Shown here: piece by piece, positions 9,646 through 20,147 of the stretch
How positions within the stretch are numbered: the stretch's first letter is position 1
Layout: each line of letters opens with the position of its first letter
From: Microbacterium laevaniformans
Lineage (GTDB): Bacteria > Actinomycetota > Actinomycetes > Actinomycetales > Microbacteriaceae
Assembly (NCBI RefSeq): GCF_016907555.1
Contig: NZ_JAFBCE010000001.1
Span: forward strand, 2,790,001-2,854,000
Reading direction: 5' to 3'
DNA: 64,000 bases
Notes under the pieces: model-generated
The model's database searches: none
What the model was told of the DNA's origin: nothing
The model's input: the letters and a program-made list of their open reading frames with translations, nothing else
Program-made: the position numbers and the translations under genes

Positions 9646-11175
9646 TCATGACTGGTATCCCAGCACCGTGGTCATGCCGGTCTCGGCGTGGTAGATGTTG
9701 TGGCAGTGCGCGACCCACTGGCCGGGGTTGTCGGCATCGAAGTCGACCGTCAGGGTCTGGCCCGGGAGGATGATGGAGGTGTCCTTCCGGGGGCCGCCGT
9801 TCGCGTGCTGGTAGGTGTGGCCGTGCAGGTGGAACGGATGCCACATCTTGGTGTCATTACGGATCCGTAGCTGAACCCGTTCTCCCCTGCTAATCGCGTG
9901 CACGTCCCTCAAAGGGTCGGTCATGTCGAATCGCCGTCCATCGATTCCCCAGTCGTAGGCCGCCATCCCGCCCGTCAGTGAGACGTCGATCAGGCGGTCT
10001 GGGGTGGCCCGGCTCAGGGCAACCTCGGCGGTTGCGGTCAGATTCTGCGCTGTCCCCACCTGACGGCTATCCAGTTCCGAAACCTCGACGTCGCTCATCG
10101 GCGCGGTGCCGCTACCAGTGCGGACTAATGCGAACGCGCGGTCTCGTTTTCCTTCAGCTTCTGCCACGACCGGGAAGACCCCGTCGCCGAGTGTTACCTG
10201 CACGTCGTAACGTTCGCCCATCCCGAGCAGGATGCTGTCGACCTCCACCGGCTCGACAGGGAATCCATCAGTGTGCGTAATCGTCAGCGTGTGACCACCC
10301 ATCGCGAACCGGAAGGCGGTGTCGCTGCCCGCATTGATGAGGCGGATGCGCACCACGTTGCCGGGGGTGCCGGTGAACTGGGCAGGGTCGGCCGGGGGTT
10401 TCCCGTTGATCAGATAGTGGGGGTAGTAGACGTCACCAGCGTCACCGCCGAGCAGGTCGGAGGTGGCGCCCATCAGCCGGTTCCCCATCCGCATGAACAT
10501 GTCGCCCATCCCGCCCATGCCTCCCATGCCCTTCGAGAGGTCGGTGAGGACCTGGTCCGGGGTGGCGGTGACGCCGTCGAGCCAGTCGTCGAGGATCAGC
10601 ACCCATTCGTCGTCCCACGTCACCTTCTCGTCCGGGTCGTCGATGATGAGCGCACCGTAGAGGCCGTGGTCCAGTTGCGGGCCGACGTGGGGGTGGAACC
10701 AGTAGGTGCCCGGATGCGGGGTGACGAACTCGTATGCGAACTGTCCGCCCGGGGCGATGGGGGCTTGGGTTACCGGAGGGACCCCATCCATGTCGTTGCG
10801 GAGGGCGAGTCCGTGCCAGTGCACGGAGGTGTCCGCGTCGAGCTGGTTGCGGACGGTCGCTTTCAGCGTGTCGCCTGCGGTGAGCCGGATTACCGGGGCG
10901 GGGATACCTCCGAACGCCCAGGTGGCGGCGGAGGTACCGGCCAGGTCGAGCGTGGTGGGGGCGGCGGTGAGGTCGACGGTGGTGACTCGGCCGGTGCCGC
11001 CGCGGTTCTTCTCCGTGCCGGACACCGCTGCGCCGGTGGGTGTCACCCATTGCGGCGCGGGGGTGCAGGAGGCGAGCACGGCTGCCGCGACGGCGCCCAG
11101 TCCGAGTCCGAGCACACCTCGTCGGGTCAGCAGCATCGGGGAGGACGGTGTGGGAGAGAGCGGACGGTCAGGCAT
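9646..11175 (-). CDS. Multicopper oxidase, Tat-exported lipoprotein (CueO/copper-detoxifying type)
   Basis: A 509-residue three-domain multicopper oxidase that probably oxidises Cu(I) to Cu(II) outside the cell. A twin-arginine signal ([13 protein letters not shown], Arg18-19) ends in the lipobox LASC with Cys37. Copper ligands are HWHG (119-122), HPHVG (161-165), HPFHLHGH (446-453) and HCHNIYHAE (490-498), the complete T1/T2/T3 set. A Met/Gly-rich stretch [15 protein letters not shown] near 215-230 resembles the Met-rich Cu-binding insert of CueO. Last gene of the operon; its start overlaps the end of the ATPase gene by 8 bp. Confidence 0.93.
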   Translation of the reverse strand: MPDRPLSPTPSSPMLLTRRGVLGLGLGAVAAAVLASCTPAPQWVTPTGAAVSGTEKNRGGTGRVTTVDLTAAPTTLDLAGTSAATWAFGGIPAPVIRLTAGDTLKATVRNQLDADTSVHWHGLALRNDMDGVPPVTQAPIAPGGQFAYEFVTPHPGTYWFHPHVGPQLDHGLYGALIIDDPDEKVTWDDEWVLILDDWLDGVTATPDQVLTDLSKGMGGMGGMGDMFMRMGNRLMGATSDLLGGDAGDVYYPHYLINGKPPADPAQFTGTPGNVVRIRLINAGSDTAFRFAMGGHTLTITHTDGFPVEPVEVDSILLGMGERYDVQVTLGDGVFPVVAEAEGKRDRAFALVRTGSGTAPMSDVEVSELDSRQVGTAQNLTATAEVALSRATPDRLIDVSLTGGMAAYDWGIDGRRFDMTDPLRDVHAISRGERVQLRIRNDTKMWHPFHLHGHTYQHANGGPRKDTSIILPGQTLTVDFDADNPGQWVAHCHNIYHAETGMTTVLGYQS

Positions 11176-13789
11176 GTTCGGGCTCCTTCTGCATGGTCGT
11201 CGCAGCGGGCGCCTGGGCGGGCAGGCGGAGCCGCTTGAGGAGGAGGGCGTTGACGGCGACGATCACGGAGGAACCGGACATCGACAGGGCGGCGATCTCC
11301 GGGGACAGCATGATCCCGAACGCCGGGTAGAACACGCCGGCGGCGATGGGGAGGGCGGCGGCGTTGTATCCGATGGCCCAGCCCAGGTTCTGCCGCATCT
11401 TTCGCAGTGTGCCCTTGCCGATCTTGAGTGCGATCGCAACATCGAGCGGGTCCGAGCGCATCAGGACCACGTCGGCGGTCTCGATGGCGACGTCGGTGCC
11501 GGCGCCGATCGCGATGCCGAGGTCGGCCTGGGCGAGGGCGGGGGCGTCGTTGACGCCGTCGCCGACCATCGCGACCTTCTTGCCCGTCTTCTGCAGCTCG
11601 GCGACCTTCGCGGACTTGTCCTCGGGGAGCACATCCGCGATCACGGTGTCGATGCCGAGGAGAGCGGCGATCCGGTCGGCGGTGGGCTTGTTGTCCCCGG
11701 TGAGCATTGCGACCTCGACGCCCTGCTCGTGGAGAGCGTCGATCGCGGTCTTTGCGGTGTCCCGGGGTGCGTCGGCGAGACCGATGATCCCGGCGACTTG
11801 CCCGTCCACGGCGAACAGGATCGCGGTGCGGCCGGACCCAGCCAGGTCCTGCTGAGCGGCCTGCACCCCGCTGATGTCGATCCCCTCCCCGGTGAGAAGG
11901 CGCGGGTTGCCGAGGACGACCTGTCGACCGTCGACGGTGGCGATCGCGCCCTGCCCGGTGACGTTTCGGAACGCGGTCGCGGTGCGACGGGGGATGTCGC
12001 GGGCGTCGGCGTAATTCACGATCGCTTTCGCCAGAGGATGCTCGGATTCCCGCTCCAACGCGACCGCGAGGGAGAGAGTCTCGAGCTCGTCGCCGCCGAC
12101 GGGGATGTAGTCGGTGACCTCCGGCTCCCCCTTGGTGAGGGTGCCGGTCTTGTCGAACACGACCGTGTCGATGTGGGCGGCGGTTTCGATCCCGGAGGCG
12201 TTCTTGAACAACACGCCCCGTTTCGCGCCGAGCCCGGTGCCGACCATGATCGCCGTCGGGGTGGCGAGGCCGAGCGCGTCGGGGCAGGTGATGACGACGA
12301 CGGTGATAGCGAACAGGATCGCCATCGGGATTGCAGCGCCGGCGAGCAGCCACACCAGGAAGGTGAGGGTGCCGCCGATCAGGGCGACCAGGACGAGCCA
12401 GAACGCTGCCCGGTCGGCGAGGCGCTGCCCGGGGGCTTTGGAGTTCTGCGCCTCCTGCACGAGCTTCACGATCTGCGCCAACGCCGTGTCCGAGCCGACT
12501 TTGGTGGCTGTGACGCGGAGGGTGCCGACGGTGTTCACGGTCGCTCCGATCACCTCCGACCCGGGCGCTTTGTCCACCGGCATGGACTCGCCGGTGACCA
12601 TCGACTCGTCCACCTCGGACTCTCCGGATTCCACGACACCGTCGGTGGGGATCTTGGCCCCCGGCCGCACCAGCATCAGATCCCCCGGGACGACCTCGCT
12701 GGTGGGGATCTCGACCTCCTGCCCGTCACGGATCACGACCGCCTGCGAGGGTGCGAGCTCCAGGAGGGTGCGGATGGCGTCGTTCGCGCCGCCGCGGGCG
12801 CGCATCTCCACCCAATGCCCCAGCAGCACGAAGGTGGCAAGCACCGTGGCGGCTTCGTAGAACACTTCACCGCCGCCGGTGAGGGTGACCGCGAGGGAGT
12901 ACAGCCAGCCGGCGCCGACACCGACTGCGACGAGCACCATCATGTCGAGGGTCTTCGCGCGCAGCGCCCGGTAGGCGCCGTCGAAGAAGATCCACGCCGA
13001 GTAGAAGATCACCGGTAGCGACAGGATCAGCATGAACACGTCATCGCGCAGCCCGAACGGTGCCGGCACCTCGAATCCGATCACCTCCCGCCCGATCGGA
13101 GACCACAGGGTGATCGGGATCGACAGGATCAGCGCGACCAGGAACCGGTTGCGCATGTCGCGGATCATCGCGTCCATCGACATCCCGCCGTGATGCCCAC
13201 CGTGGCCCATCATCTCCTGCGCACTGTGACCCGACGCTGCACCATGATCGTGCCCACCCGCGGCCTCGGTGTGACCGGCGTGCTCGACGTGGTGACCGGC
13301 ATGCTCACCGTCATCCGCCGTCGCCGACGGGGCGTGCGTGTGGTCGTGGCCAGCGGCGTGGTCGTGGACGGGGTCGTCGTGATAGCCCGCAGGACCCTTA
13401 TGGCCCGCGTGGCTGGCGTGACCCGTGGCATCCGTGTGGCCCTCGTGCGCGTCGTGACTCGCGTGCGGTTCTTGTGCGCCCTCAGCTGCGGGGCCGTGGT
13501 GGGCGCTGTGGTCGTGCGCACCCTCGTCGTGCGGGTCGTGCGCGGGGTCGCAGATATGGTCGGGGACGGACTGGCCGGCGCAGTGATACCCGCAGTCGAT
13601 GACCCATTGCTGGAGGTGGGCGACCGAGGTGGTCTCGGGGTCGTAGGTGACGGTCGCGGTCTGTGAGACCGGGTTCGCGTCCACGGCGATCACTCCGGGT
13701 TGTCGGCTCAGGTGGGCTTCGGTGACGTTCTTGGAGGTCGCGCGGATCATGCCGCTGACCTGCAGGGTCACGGTTCTGGTGTCGCTCAT
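11168..13789 (-). CDS. P1B-type copper ATPase with His-rich N-terminus (CopB-like)
   Basis: An 873-residue heavy-metal pump. Residues 1-70 are an HMA-like fold in which the usual CXXC is replaced ([10 protein letters not shown]), although CGYHC follows. Residues 80-200 are extremely rich in His (about 40), as in CopB. Core motifs: TGES (399-402), [12 protein letters not shown] with CPD instead of CPC in the membrane metal site (502-504), DKTGT (546-550) and GDGVNDAPA. The start ATG at 13789 overlaps the phosphoketolase stop (ATGA). CPH/CPD-type pumps are thought to move Cu or Ag outward; the exact metal and oxidation state are inferred. Confidence 0.92.
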   Translation of the reverse strand: MSDTRTVTLQVSGMIRATSKNVTEAHLSRQPGVIAVDANPVSQTATVTYDPETTSVAHLQQWVIDCGYHCAGQSVPDHICDPAHDPHDEGAHDHSAHHGPAAEGAQEPHASHDAHEGHTDATGHASHAGHKGPAGYHDDPVHDHAAGHDHTHAPSATADDGEHAGHHVEHAGHTEAAGGHDHGAASGHSAQEMMGHGGHHGGMSMDAMIRDMRNRFLVALILSIPITLWSPIGREVIGFEVPAPFGLRDDVFMLILSLPVIFYSAWIFFDGAYRALRAKTLDMMVLVAVGVGAGWLYSLAVTLTGGGEVFYEAATVLATFVLLGHWVEMRARGGANDAIRTLLELAPSQAVVIRDGQEVEIPTSEVVPGDLMLVRPGAKIPTDGVVESGESEVDESMVTGESMPVDKAPGSEVIGATVNTVGTLRVTATKVGSDTALAQIVKLVQEAQNSKAPGQRLADRAAFWLVLVALIGGTLTFLVWLLAGAAIPMAILFAITVVVITCPDALGLATPTAIMVGTGLGAKRGVLFKNASGIETAAHIDTVVFDKTGTLTKGEPEVTDYIPVGGDELETLSLAVALERESEHPLAKAIVNYADARDIPRRTATAFRNVTGQGAIATVDGRQVVLGNPRLLTGEGIDISGVQAAQQDLAGSGRTAILFAVDGQVAGIIGLADAPRDTAKTAIDALHEQGVEVAMLTGDNKPTADRIAALLGIDTVIADVLPEDKSAKVAELQKTGKKVAMVGDGVNDAPALAQADLGIAIGAGTDVAIETADVVLMRSDPLDVAIALKIGKGTLRKMRQNLGWAIGYNAAALPIAAGVFYPAFGIMLSPEIAALSMSGSSVIVAVNALLLKRLRLPAQAPAATTMQKEPEHA

Positions 13790-16239
13790 TTCGGTTCCTT
13801 CCCGAGGGTGGGGTCGGTGGTGTCGGGGTGGGGCCATTGCCAGTCGGCGACGGCGGGGATGTCGGTGCCGTGCTCGCGGGTGTGGGCGCGGGCGTGCAGG
13901 CGGGCGTCCTGCAGCCCCTGCCGCAGGCCGGCGTGGCGGGCGGCGAGGCCCGGGACGTGGTCGAGGACGTCGATCGCGAGCCGGTACCGGTCGAGGTCGT
14001 TGAGCATGACCATGTCGAACGGGGTCGTGGTGGTGCCGCGCTCCTGGAAGCCGTGCACGTGCAGGTTCTGGTGCCCGGCGCGCTTGTAGGTGAGTCGGTG
14101 GATCAGCCACGGGTAGCCGTGGTAGGCGAAGATCACCGGCTTGTCGGGAGTGAAGATCGCATCGAACTCCCGGTCCGGGAGACCGTGCGGGTGCTGGTCC
14201 TCGGATTGCAGCCGGGTCAGGTCGACCACGTTCACCACCCGCACTCTCAGGTCGGGGATGTGCTCGCGCAGCAGCGCCGCCGCGGCGAGGGTCTCGAGGG
14301 TGGGGACGTCGCCGGCGGCGGCGAGCACCACATCCGGCTCGGTGCCTTCGGTTTCGGTGCCCGCCCACGGCAGGATCCCGAGCCCGCGGGTGCAGTGCTC
14401 GATCGCCTCGTCCATCGTCAGCCACTGCGGGGCGGGCTGCTTCCCGGCGACGACGACGTTGATGTATCCGGCCGAGCGCAGGCAGTGGTCGTAGGTGGAC
14501 AGCAGCGTGTTCGCGTCGAACGGCAGGTAGACGCGGACGATGTCGGGGCTCTTGTTCAGGGCGAGGTCGATGAACCCGGGGTCCTGGTGAGAGAACCCGT
14601 TGTGGTCCTGCCGCCAGACGTGGCTGGAGAGCAGGTAGTTGAAGCTCGGGATCGGGTCCCGCCACGACACCTCCCGGGCCGCTTCGAGCCATTTGGCGTG
14701 CTGGTTGAACATCGAGTCGACGATGTGGGTGAACGCCTCGTAGCAGTTGAACAGCCCATGCCGGCCGGTAAGGACGTAGCCCTCGAGCCAGCCCTGGCAC
14801 TGGTGCTCGCTGAGCACCTCCATCACCCGCCCAGTCGGGGCCAGGTGCTCGTCGACGGGCTCCACGGCCGCGTTCCACTGCTTGCCGGTGGCCTGGTAGA
14901 CGGGTGGGGCGAGCCGGTTGGAGGCGGTCTCGTCCGGGCCGAAGATGCGGAAGTTGTCCGGGTTGTCCCGGATCACCCCCGCCAGCCACTCGCCCAGCAC
15001 GCGGGTCGCTTCCCCGGTTCCCGCACCCCGCTCGGCCGGGTCGACCGGCTGCGCGTGCTTGTGGAAGTCCGGGAGCCGCAGCGGGACGGTGAGTTGTCCG
15101 CCGTTGCCGGCCGGGTTCGCGCTCATCCGCCGATCCCCGTCCGGGGCGATCGCGACCGTGGCCGGGCGGGGGGCGCCGGTCACGTCGAACAGCTCGTGCG
15201 GGCGGTAGGACGCCAGCCAGTCCTCGAGGATCCGCAGGTGCTCGGGATTGTCGCGGACCTCGGCGAGCGGCACCTGGTGTGCCCGCCAGGTGCCCTCCAC
15301 CGGCAGACCGTCGATGATCTTCGGGCAGGTCCACCCCTTCGGGCTGCGCAGCACGATCGCCGGCCACGCCGGCCGCCCCTCCAGCGTCCCGGCCGCCGCG
15401 GCGGCCTTGATGTCCGCGATCTCATCCAGCACCGCATCCAGGACCGCCGCGAACGTCGCGTGGGACTCCTGCGGGGTCTCGCCATCGAAGCCAACCGTGA
15501 CGACGTGGGGGTGATGGCCGTAGCCGCGCAGCAGCGCGACCAGCTCTTCCTCGGGGATGCGGGACAGCACGGTCGGGTTGGCGATCTTGTACCCGTTCAG
15601 ATGCAGGATCGGCAGCACCACCCCGTCATGGGCGGGGTTGAGGAACTTGTTGCCGTGCCACGCGGTCGCCAGCGGCCCGGTCTCCGCCTCCCCGTCACCG
15701 ATCACGCAGGCGACCAGCAGGTCGGGGTTGTCGAACGCGGCCCCGTAGGCGTGCACGAGGGAGTAGCCCAGCTCCCCGCCCTCGTTGATCGACCCGGGCG
15801 TTTCCGGGGACGCGTGCGAGGGGATCCCGCCCGGGAAGGAGAACTGCCGGAACAGCGCCCGCAGCCCCTCTTCGGTGCGGTCGATGCCCGGGTAGCGTTC
15901 GGTGTAGGTGCCGTCGAGGTAGGCGTTGGCGACCATGCCGGGTCCGCCGTGCCCGGGCCCGGTCACGTACAGGGTGTTCAGGTCGCGGTCGCGGATGGCG
16001 CGGTTCAGGTGGGCGTAGAGGAAGTTCAGGCCCGGGGTGGTGCCCCAATGCCCCAGCAGCCGCGGCTTGATGTCGTCCCGGCTGAGGCGGTGGCGCAGCA
16101 GCGGGTTACCCTGCAGGTAGATCTGCCCGATGCTCAGATAGTTCGCCGCCCGCCACCACGCATCCACCGCCGCCAACTGCTCGGCGGTGGCATCAGTGGT
16201 GCGGTGCGCCCACGCGGGGGGTGCCGGTGTGGGGGTCAT
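13786..16239 (-). CDS. xfp: Xylulose-5-phosphate/fructose-6-phosphate phosphoketolase
   Basis: An 817-residue TPP enzyme that phosphorolytically splits xylulose 5-P or fructose 6-P to acetyl-P plus glyceraldehyde 3-P or erythrose 4-P. Visible motifs are [20 protein letters not shown], the TPP site [33 protein letters not shown], and [13 protein letters not shown] in the C-terminal half. Length matches the family. It overlaps the copper ATPase by 4 bp and follows the BNR-type lipoprotein gene, so it is in the copper operon. A central-carbon enzyme is odd there; a possible rationale is a bypass when copper poisons GAPDH (see findings). Confidence 0.95.
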   Translation of the reverse strand: MTPTPAPPAWAHRTTDATAEQLAAVDAWWRAANYLSIGQIYLQGNPLLRHRLSRDDIKPRLLGHWGTTPGLNFLYAHLNRAIRDRDLNTLYVTGPGHGGPGMVANAYLDGTYTERYPGIDRTEEGLRALFRQFSFPGGIPSHASPETPGSINEGGELGYSLVHAYGAAFDNPDLLVACVIGDGEAETGPLATAWHGNKFLNPAHDGVVLPILHLNGYKIANPTVLSRIPEEELVALLRGYGHHPHVVTVGFDGETPQESHATFAAVLDAVLDEIADIKAAAAAGTLEGRPAWPAIVLRSPKGWTCPKIIDGLPVEGTWRAHQVPLAEVRDNPEHLRILEDWLASYRPHELFDVTGAPRPATVAIAPDGDRRMSANPAGNGGQLTVPLRLPDFHKHAQPVDPAERGAGTGEATRVLGEWLAGVIRDNPDNFRIFGPDETASNRLAPPVYQATGKQWNAAVEPVDEHLAPTGRVMEVLSEHQCQGWLEGYVLTGRHGLFNCYEAFTHIVDSMFNQHAKWLEAAREVSWRDPIPSFNYLLSSHVWRQDHNGFSHQDPGFIDLALNKSPDIVRVYLPFDANTLLSTYDHCLRSAGYINVVVAGKQPAPQWLTMDEAIEHCTRGLGILPWAGTETEGTEPDVVLAAAGDVPTLETLAAAALLREHIPDLRVRVVNVVDLTRLQSEDQHPHGLPDREFDAIFTPDKPVIFAYHGYPWLIHRLTYKRAGHQNLHVHGFQERGTTTTPFDMVMLNDLDRYRLAIDVLDHVPGLAARHAGLRQGLQDARLHARAHTREHGTDIPAVADWQWPHPDTTDPTLGKEPK

Positions 16240-16297
16240 GGTCGGTCTCCTTCCGATCCGCGACCGCTCGGGTCGCGCCAGGTGCGAATGACGGTGG

Positions 16298-17158
16298 TCA
16301 TGGTGTTGCCGCCGGGATGAGAACGGTGGCGGTGGTGTCGCGGATCCAGACCACGCCGCGGTCATCGACCAGGACGATCGCACCGTCCCCGGTGACCCCG
16401 AGGGCTTGGACGGTTCCCGTGGTGGTGCCGACGTTCTCCCAGCCGGTGCCGACTAGGCGTCGCAACGTCCCGTCGGTGTCCACTCCGACCACCCCACCGG
16501 TTGGGTCGGTCTCCACCAGGTACAGCACTGGCGCGTCCGGCGCCGGGGTGAAGGTGGCGCCACCGTCGGTGCTGTGCTGCAGCCCGTCCTGGGTGGCGGC
16601 GTACAGGGTGCCGTCGGTCGCGGCGGCCAGGTCGACGGCGGGCAGCTCGGCACCGTCCGCCCAACTCTGCCCGCCGTCGCTGCTGGTGCGCAGCAGCAGC
16701 CGGGAGGATCCGATCCCGTACAGGGTGCCGTCGCCGGTGACGGTGAGGACGTGGAAGTCCTCTTCCCCGGTGAACGCGACCGGTTCCCACGAGGCGCCGG
16801 CGTCGAGGCTGCGGATGATGCCGAGGTTGGGGGCGCCGAGCTCCGCCGGGGTGGACGGGCCGGGGTGCCCGGACGCGTAGAGGGTGTCACCGGTAGCGGT
16901 CAGTCCCATCGCGTCCAGGTCGATGCCACCGACCGGGCCGGTGACGGTGCCGTCCTCGCCCAGCGTGTACAGGCCGGTGTGGGTGCCCAGCAGCACGGTG
17001 CTGTCACCGGCGTCGACGATGCCGTGCACATGCCCGAACCCGGCCGCGGTGCCCGCGGGGGCATCGGGCTCCGCAGGGGTGGTGCTGCAGCCCGTGAGCA
17101 GCAGCGCGACGGTGACGGTGGCCGTGATCGCCAGTCTGCGGGTGGTGGGAGAGATCAT
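16298..17158 (-). CDS. F510_1955-type BNR-repeat lipoprotein
   Basis: A 286-residue secreted lipoprotein. The signal peptide [17 protein letters not shown] carries the lipobox LTGC, followed by a beta-propeller of BNR/sialidase-like Asp-box repeats ([33 protein letters not shown]). [11 protein letters not shown] at the mature N-terminus is the hallmark of the F510_1955 glycosylhydrolase-like family, commonly found next to DUF305 in metal-resistance loci. No catalytic activity has been demonstrated to my knowledge. ATG at 17158 chosen because it directly precedes the signal sequence. Confidence 0.85.
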   Translation of the reverse strand: MISPTTRRLAITATVTVALLLTGCSTTPAEPDAPAGTAAGFGHVHGIVDAGDSTVLLGTHTGLYTLGEDGTVTGPVGGIDLDAMGLTATGDTLYASGHPGPSTPAELGAPNLGIIRSLDAGASWEPVAFTGEEDFHVLTVTGDGTLYGIGSSRLLLRTSSDGGQSWADGAELPAVDLAAATDGTLYAATQDGLQHSTDGGATFTPAPDAPVLYLVETDPTGGVVGVDTDGTLRRLVGTGWENVGTTTGTVQALGVTGDGAIVLVDDRGVVWIRDTTATVLIPAATP

Positions 17159-17275
17159 GAACGGAGGTCCTTTCCGTGCGGGTACGCCGGATACCGGTGA
17201 CCGCACAGGGGTCGAGGGTGGGGCCTCGGACGGGACCGGCATCGGGAGCGCGGGTCCCGTCCGAGGGGTACCGGG

Positions 17276-17890
17276 TCAGAGGCTGGCGAGGATGTCCTGC
17301 ATCGTGGTGATCTCGGCGGTCTGCCCGTCGATGATCTGCTGCGCGAGGGCGGCCACGTCCGGGTTCTGTCCGTCGGTGAGCACCGACTGCGCCATCGTCA
17401 CGGCGCCCTGGTGGTGAGCGATCATGCCGTTCAGGAACAGGCGGGTCGCCTCGACCCCGGTCGCGGCATCCAGAGCGGCCATGTCGTCCTCCGACATCAT
17501 CCCGCCGCCCATGTCCATGCCGTCCATCCCGGACATGGAGTCGTCGTACGGGACGCCCCACTCCTCCAGCCAGCCCTTCATGGTCTGGATCTCCGGGTCC
17601 TGTGCGGCCTTGATCTGCTCGGCGAGGGAGACGACTCGCTCGTCGATGCCGTCTTTCGCGAGGATCTGATCGGCCATCTCGATGGCCTGCTGGTGGTGCG
17701 GGATCATCATGGTCACGAACATCTCGTCCGCGGCGTTGAACGCGGCGGCGGACTGGGAGGGGGCGGTGCTGGTCATCCCCCCGGGTCCGTGGTCCATGCC
17801 GGGCATGGTGCCGTCGGTGGGGGCGCAGCCGGCGAGCACGAGCACGGTGGCCAGGGCGCCGGCGGTCAGCGTGAGAGTACGAAAACGCAT
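17276..17890 (-). CDS. DUF305 copper-resistance lipoprotein
   Basis: A 204-residue lipoprotein: signal peptide TLTAGALATVLVLAGC (lipobox LAGC), a Met/His-rich linker (TMPGMDHGPGGM), then two ferritin-like DUF305 repeats with MMIPHHQQAIEMADQIL and GMIAHHQGAVTMAQSVL. The HHQ pairs are the conserved putative metal ligands; a second Met-rich stretch MSGMDGMDMGGGMM separates them. Lies upstream of the BNR lipoprotein in the copper operon and probably binds periplasmic-side copper (inference from family and context). Confidence 0.92.
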   Translation of the reverse strand: MRFRTLTLTAGALATVLVLAGCAPTDGTMPGMDHGPGGMTSTAPSQSAAAFNAADEMFVTMMIPHHQQAIEMADQILAKDGIDERVVSLAEQIKAAQDPEIQTMKGWLEEWGVPYDDSMSGMDGMDMGGGMMSEDDMAALDAATGVEATRLFLNGMIAHHQGAVTMAQSVLTDGQNPDVAALAQQIIDGQTAEITTMQDILASL

Positions 17891-17990
17891 CAGGGGTGTC
17901 CTTGTCTATTCAGTCGGTGAGGGTCTGATTCAGTGCCCGGGAGGGCAGGGTGCAGCATCCCCGGCAAGGGTCGCCGGGGTTCAGGCGGAA

Positions 17991-18461
17991 TCAGGTGCGA
18001 CTGATGGACAGGACAAGCAGTGAAGGCGGGCGGGGATGCGGCAATCCGACCAGCAGAGTCCGGGTATGGGAGCGCGAGCGGGCTACGGCGTATGTGAGAA
18101 GGGCACGGGACGTCGGGGCGAGCAGGACGATCACCGCGGCCAGCAGCGCCAGCACGCACACCATCATCAGCATCGAGTGATCCGGCATCCCCGCAGGGCT
18201 GCCGCACCCGTCCTGGCAATGCCCTCCAGCGCCCTCCGCCGCAGCTGCGGTCATCGGCGTATCGTCGGCGGCGGCTGGTGCGGAGCCGACCTGGCTGTGC
18301 GTGCTCATCGCGCTGGTCTCTGATGCCAGGGCGGGCTGGTGGGAACCGGTCAGGACGTGCATGGACAGCAGCCCGGTGATGATCGCCAGGGCGATCGGAG
18401 CGGCCAGCAGGAGCCGTCGCACCCCGGGGGTCAGACGCGCGTGCGAGCGAATCACGTTCAC
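17991..18461 (-). CDS. DUF6153-type membrane protein (a)
   Basis: A 156-residue protein with two membrane segments (LLLAAPIALAIITGLLSMHVL and SMLMMVCVLALLAAVIVLLAP) and a Cys/His-containing external loop (GHCQDGCGSPAGMPDHS). It ends LLVLSISRT, almost the same end as the divergent partner at 18650, so the two are paralogues. The family is common in actinobacterial copper islands; the loop looks suited to bind metal, but the function is unknown. First gene of the minus-strand copper operon. Confidence 0.75.
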   Translation of the reverse strand: MNVIRSHARLTPGVRRLLLAAPIALAIITGLLSMHVLTGSHQPALASETSAMSTHSQVGSAPAAADDTPMTAAAAEGAGGHCQDGCGSPAGMPDHSMLMMVCVLALLAAVIVLLAPTSRALLTYAVARSRSHTRTLLVGLPHPRPPSLLVLSISRT

Positions 18462-18558
18462 GACCGACCTCCTTCCCGTCCAGGGTAGCGGTGCCTTGCC
18501 TCCGCGACACGGTCAGAACACCACGCACGGGAGCGCGTGCCCCCTACCACTCAGCATA

Positions 18559-18617
18559 TACCCATCCGGGGTATCCAGGATGGGTATCGCTTCGGGGATG
18601 GCTACCCGCCCGGGGTA
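18559..18617. promoter_or_regulatory. Two CsoR-like operator boxes in the divergent copper promoter
   Basis: Two TACCC-N5-GGGTA palindromes at 18559-18573 (TACCCATCCGGGGTA) and 18603-18617 (TACCCGCCCGGGGTA). The first lies in a larger 10-bp inverted repeat, ATACCCATCC / GGATGGGTAT (18558-18587). The same pattern occurs before csoR at 26602, and CsoR operators are known to be GC-rich TACCC/GGGTA dyads. They sit between the two divergent DUF6153 genes, so CsoR could control both operons. Confidence 0.7.
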
Positions 18618-18649
18618 TGCTGGGCGTGATCGAGGAAGGGGCGTCGACG

Positions 18650-19081
18650 GTGAACCAGGTGGTGGCGCGACGGCGGGCACTCGGGTCCCGGCGTGCCCTG
18701 TGGTTCTACCTGGCCGCGGTGACCGCGATCATCGCGGGGCTGCTTGCGATGCATTCGCTGAGTCTGGAAGAGGACCAGGCGGGCACTGTCGTGTCCGCCT
18801 CCGCAGTCGTTGTGGCCCCCGATGCCGCCGCTGATGTCCTGGTCAGCGGGGTGGTGACGCCCTCGTGCGATGAGACGGTCTGCGGGACGTCTCATGCTTT
18901 CGCTGCCGTGACGTGTCTGCTCGCGTTGCTGACCCTGCTCATCCTGGTGCTCCCGGCCCGGGACGGGTGGATGTCGCTGCTGGAGTGGCTGCGATCCCTC
19001 CCCGGCAGGTCGAGCTCGTTCACGTCCGGGTCGCCTCTTCTGCGGCCCTCCCTGATCGTGCTGTCGATCAGCCGCACCTGA
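18650..19081 (+). CDS. DUF6153-type membrane protein (b)
   Basis: A 143-residue paralogue of the divergent gene. Membrane segments are ALWFYLAAVTAIIAGLLAMHSL and AFAAVTCLLALLTLLILVLP; the loop between them contains PSCDETVCGTSH, and the C-terminus is PSLIVLSISRT. I chose the GTG at 18650 because GAGGAAGG lies just upstream and the mature-like N-terminus then matches the partner; an in-frame ATG at 18617 is possible but falls inside the operator box. First gene of the plus-strand copper-island operon. Confidence 0.75.
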   Translation: MNQVVARRRALGSRRALWFYLAAVTAIIAGLLAMHSLSLEEDQAGTVVSASAVVVAPDAAADVLVSGVVTPSCDETVCGTSHAFAAVTCLLALLTLLILVLPARDGWMSLLEWLRSLPGRSSSFTSGSPLLRPSLIVLSISRT

Positions 19082-19304
19082 TCAGCACCCCGCCCGCGCC
19101 CGCCGCCTGAGCCGCCGCCGGCGCGTGATGTCGCCGACGGTCCACGATGTGCGGCCCGCAGGCGAGCGCGACCCGTCTGCGGCAGCGCCATGGGTGATCC
19201 GATCCCGGATTCTCGCCGTGCACTCCGGGCCGCGGCTCCCGGTTGGACCGTGTGACGGCGACCGTGCGCACCTTCATCGTCCCCCTCATCCAGGAAAGTC
19301 TTGT

Positions 19305-20147
19305 ATGCCCGAACCCGCCCCCTCCACCCCGACTCCCGGTACCGGAACGCGCCGTGCGGCGAGAGCCGCCCTGTCTTCCCCACCCGTCCAGACGCGACGC
19401 GATCGACGCCGTCGGCCCACCCGTGCCGTCCGGACACCTCGACACGCGCCGCGCCGCACGCTCACCCGATCCCGGATGCTCGCCGGCGCGGTGATGCTCC
19501 CGGTCGCGTCGATCGCCGGACTGCCGTTGCTGATCCCGTTGACGCCGGAGCCGGTGTTCGCCGTCGAGGCGACCCGCACCCCGGTGCGCGCCCAGTCGTT
19601 CACCACCCCCGACACCGTCACCGGGACGGTGATGGTGCGCGGGGACTACACGGTGGCGGTGACCGCCCCCGTCGGGACCGAGTCGTACGCGCACACCGCG
19701 GACACATTCACCAACGACCCGGCATCGGCGGTGCAGTGGCCGTTCACCGTGGGAGTGCCGATCAGCAGCACGTTCGGGTACCGCACCCCGCCATGCCCGT
19801 CCTGCTCAAATTTCCATGCCGGACTGGACATGACCCCCGGGATCGGCACCCCGATCCAGGCGATCGCCGACGGGGTGGTCACCACCGCGACGGAGCAGGG
19901 CGGCGCGTACGGGGTGTACGTGGTGATCCGGCACGAGATCGACGGGCAGGTCGTGGAAAGCGCGTACGCGCACATGCGGGAAGGGTCCCTCGCCCTGACC
20001 CCGGGACAGACCGTGCGGGTGGGGCAGATGGTCGGCCGGGTCGGGGACAGTGGACGCAGCTTCGGCGCACACCTGCACTTCGAGATCCGCACCGGAGGCG
20101 AAGCGGTGGACCCGCTGGCGTGGCTTCCGGCGAGGGTGAGGCCCTGA
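19305..20147 (+). CDS. M23-family peptidoglycan endopeptidase (LytM domain)
   Basis: A 280-residue protein: Arg-rich cytoplasmic N-terminus, one signal-anchor (RMLAGAVMLPVASIAGLPLLIPLTP), then a LytM/M23 domain with zinc ligands in FHAGLDM (HxxxD) and HLHFE, plus GTPIQAIADGVV. ATG at 19305 has AGGAAAG upstream. Its stop overlaps the lgt start (TGATG). Such peptidases cut peptide cross-links; here it may help insert or remodel envelope components of the copper system (inference). Confidence 0.85.
   Translation: MPEPAPSTPTPGTGTRRAARAALSSPPVQTRRDRRRRPTRAVRTPRHAPRRTLTRSRMLAGAVMLPVASIAGLPLLIPLTPEPVFAVEATRTPVRAQSFTTPDTVTGTVMVRGDYTVAVTAPVGTESYAHTADTFTNDPASAVQWPFTVGVPISSTFGYRTPPCPSCSNFHAGLDMTPGIGTPIQAIADGVVTTATEQGGAYGVYVVIRHEIDGQVVESAYAHMREGSLALTPGQTVRVGQMVGRVGDSGRSFGAHLHFEIRTGGEAVDPLAWLPARVRP

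Noticed and set aside
13790..15367. A continuous minus-strand frame extends the CopB-like ATPase upstream by over 500 codons
   Set aside because: That part is an Arg/Pro/Gly-rich shadow of the phosphoketolase gene in another frame; the ATPase starts at 13789 with an ATGA overlap.
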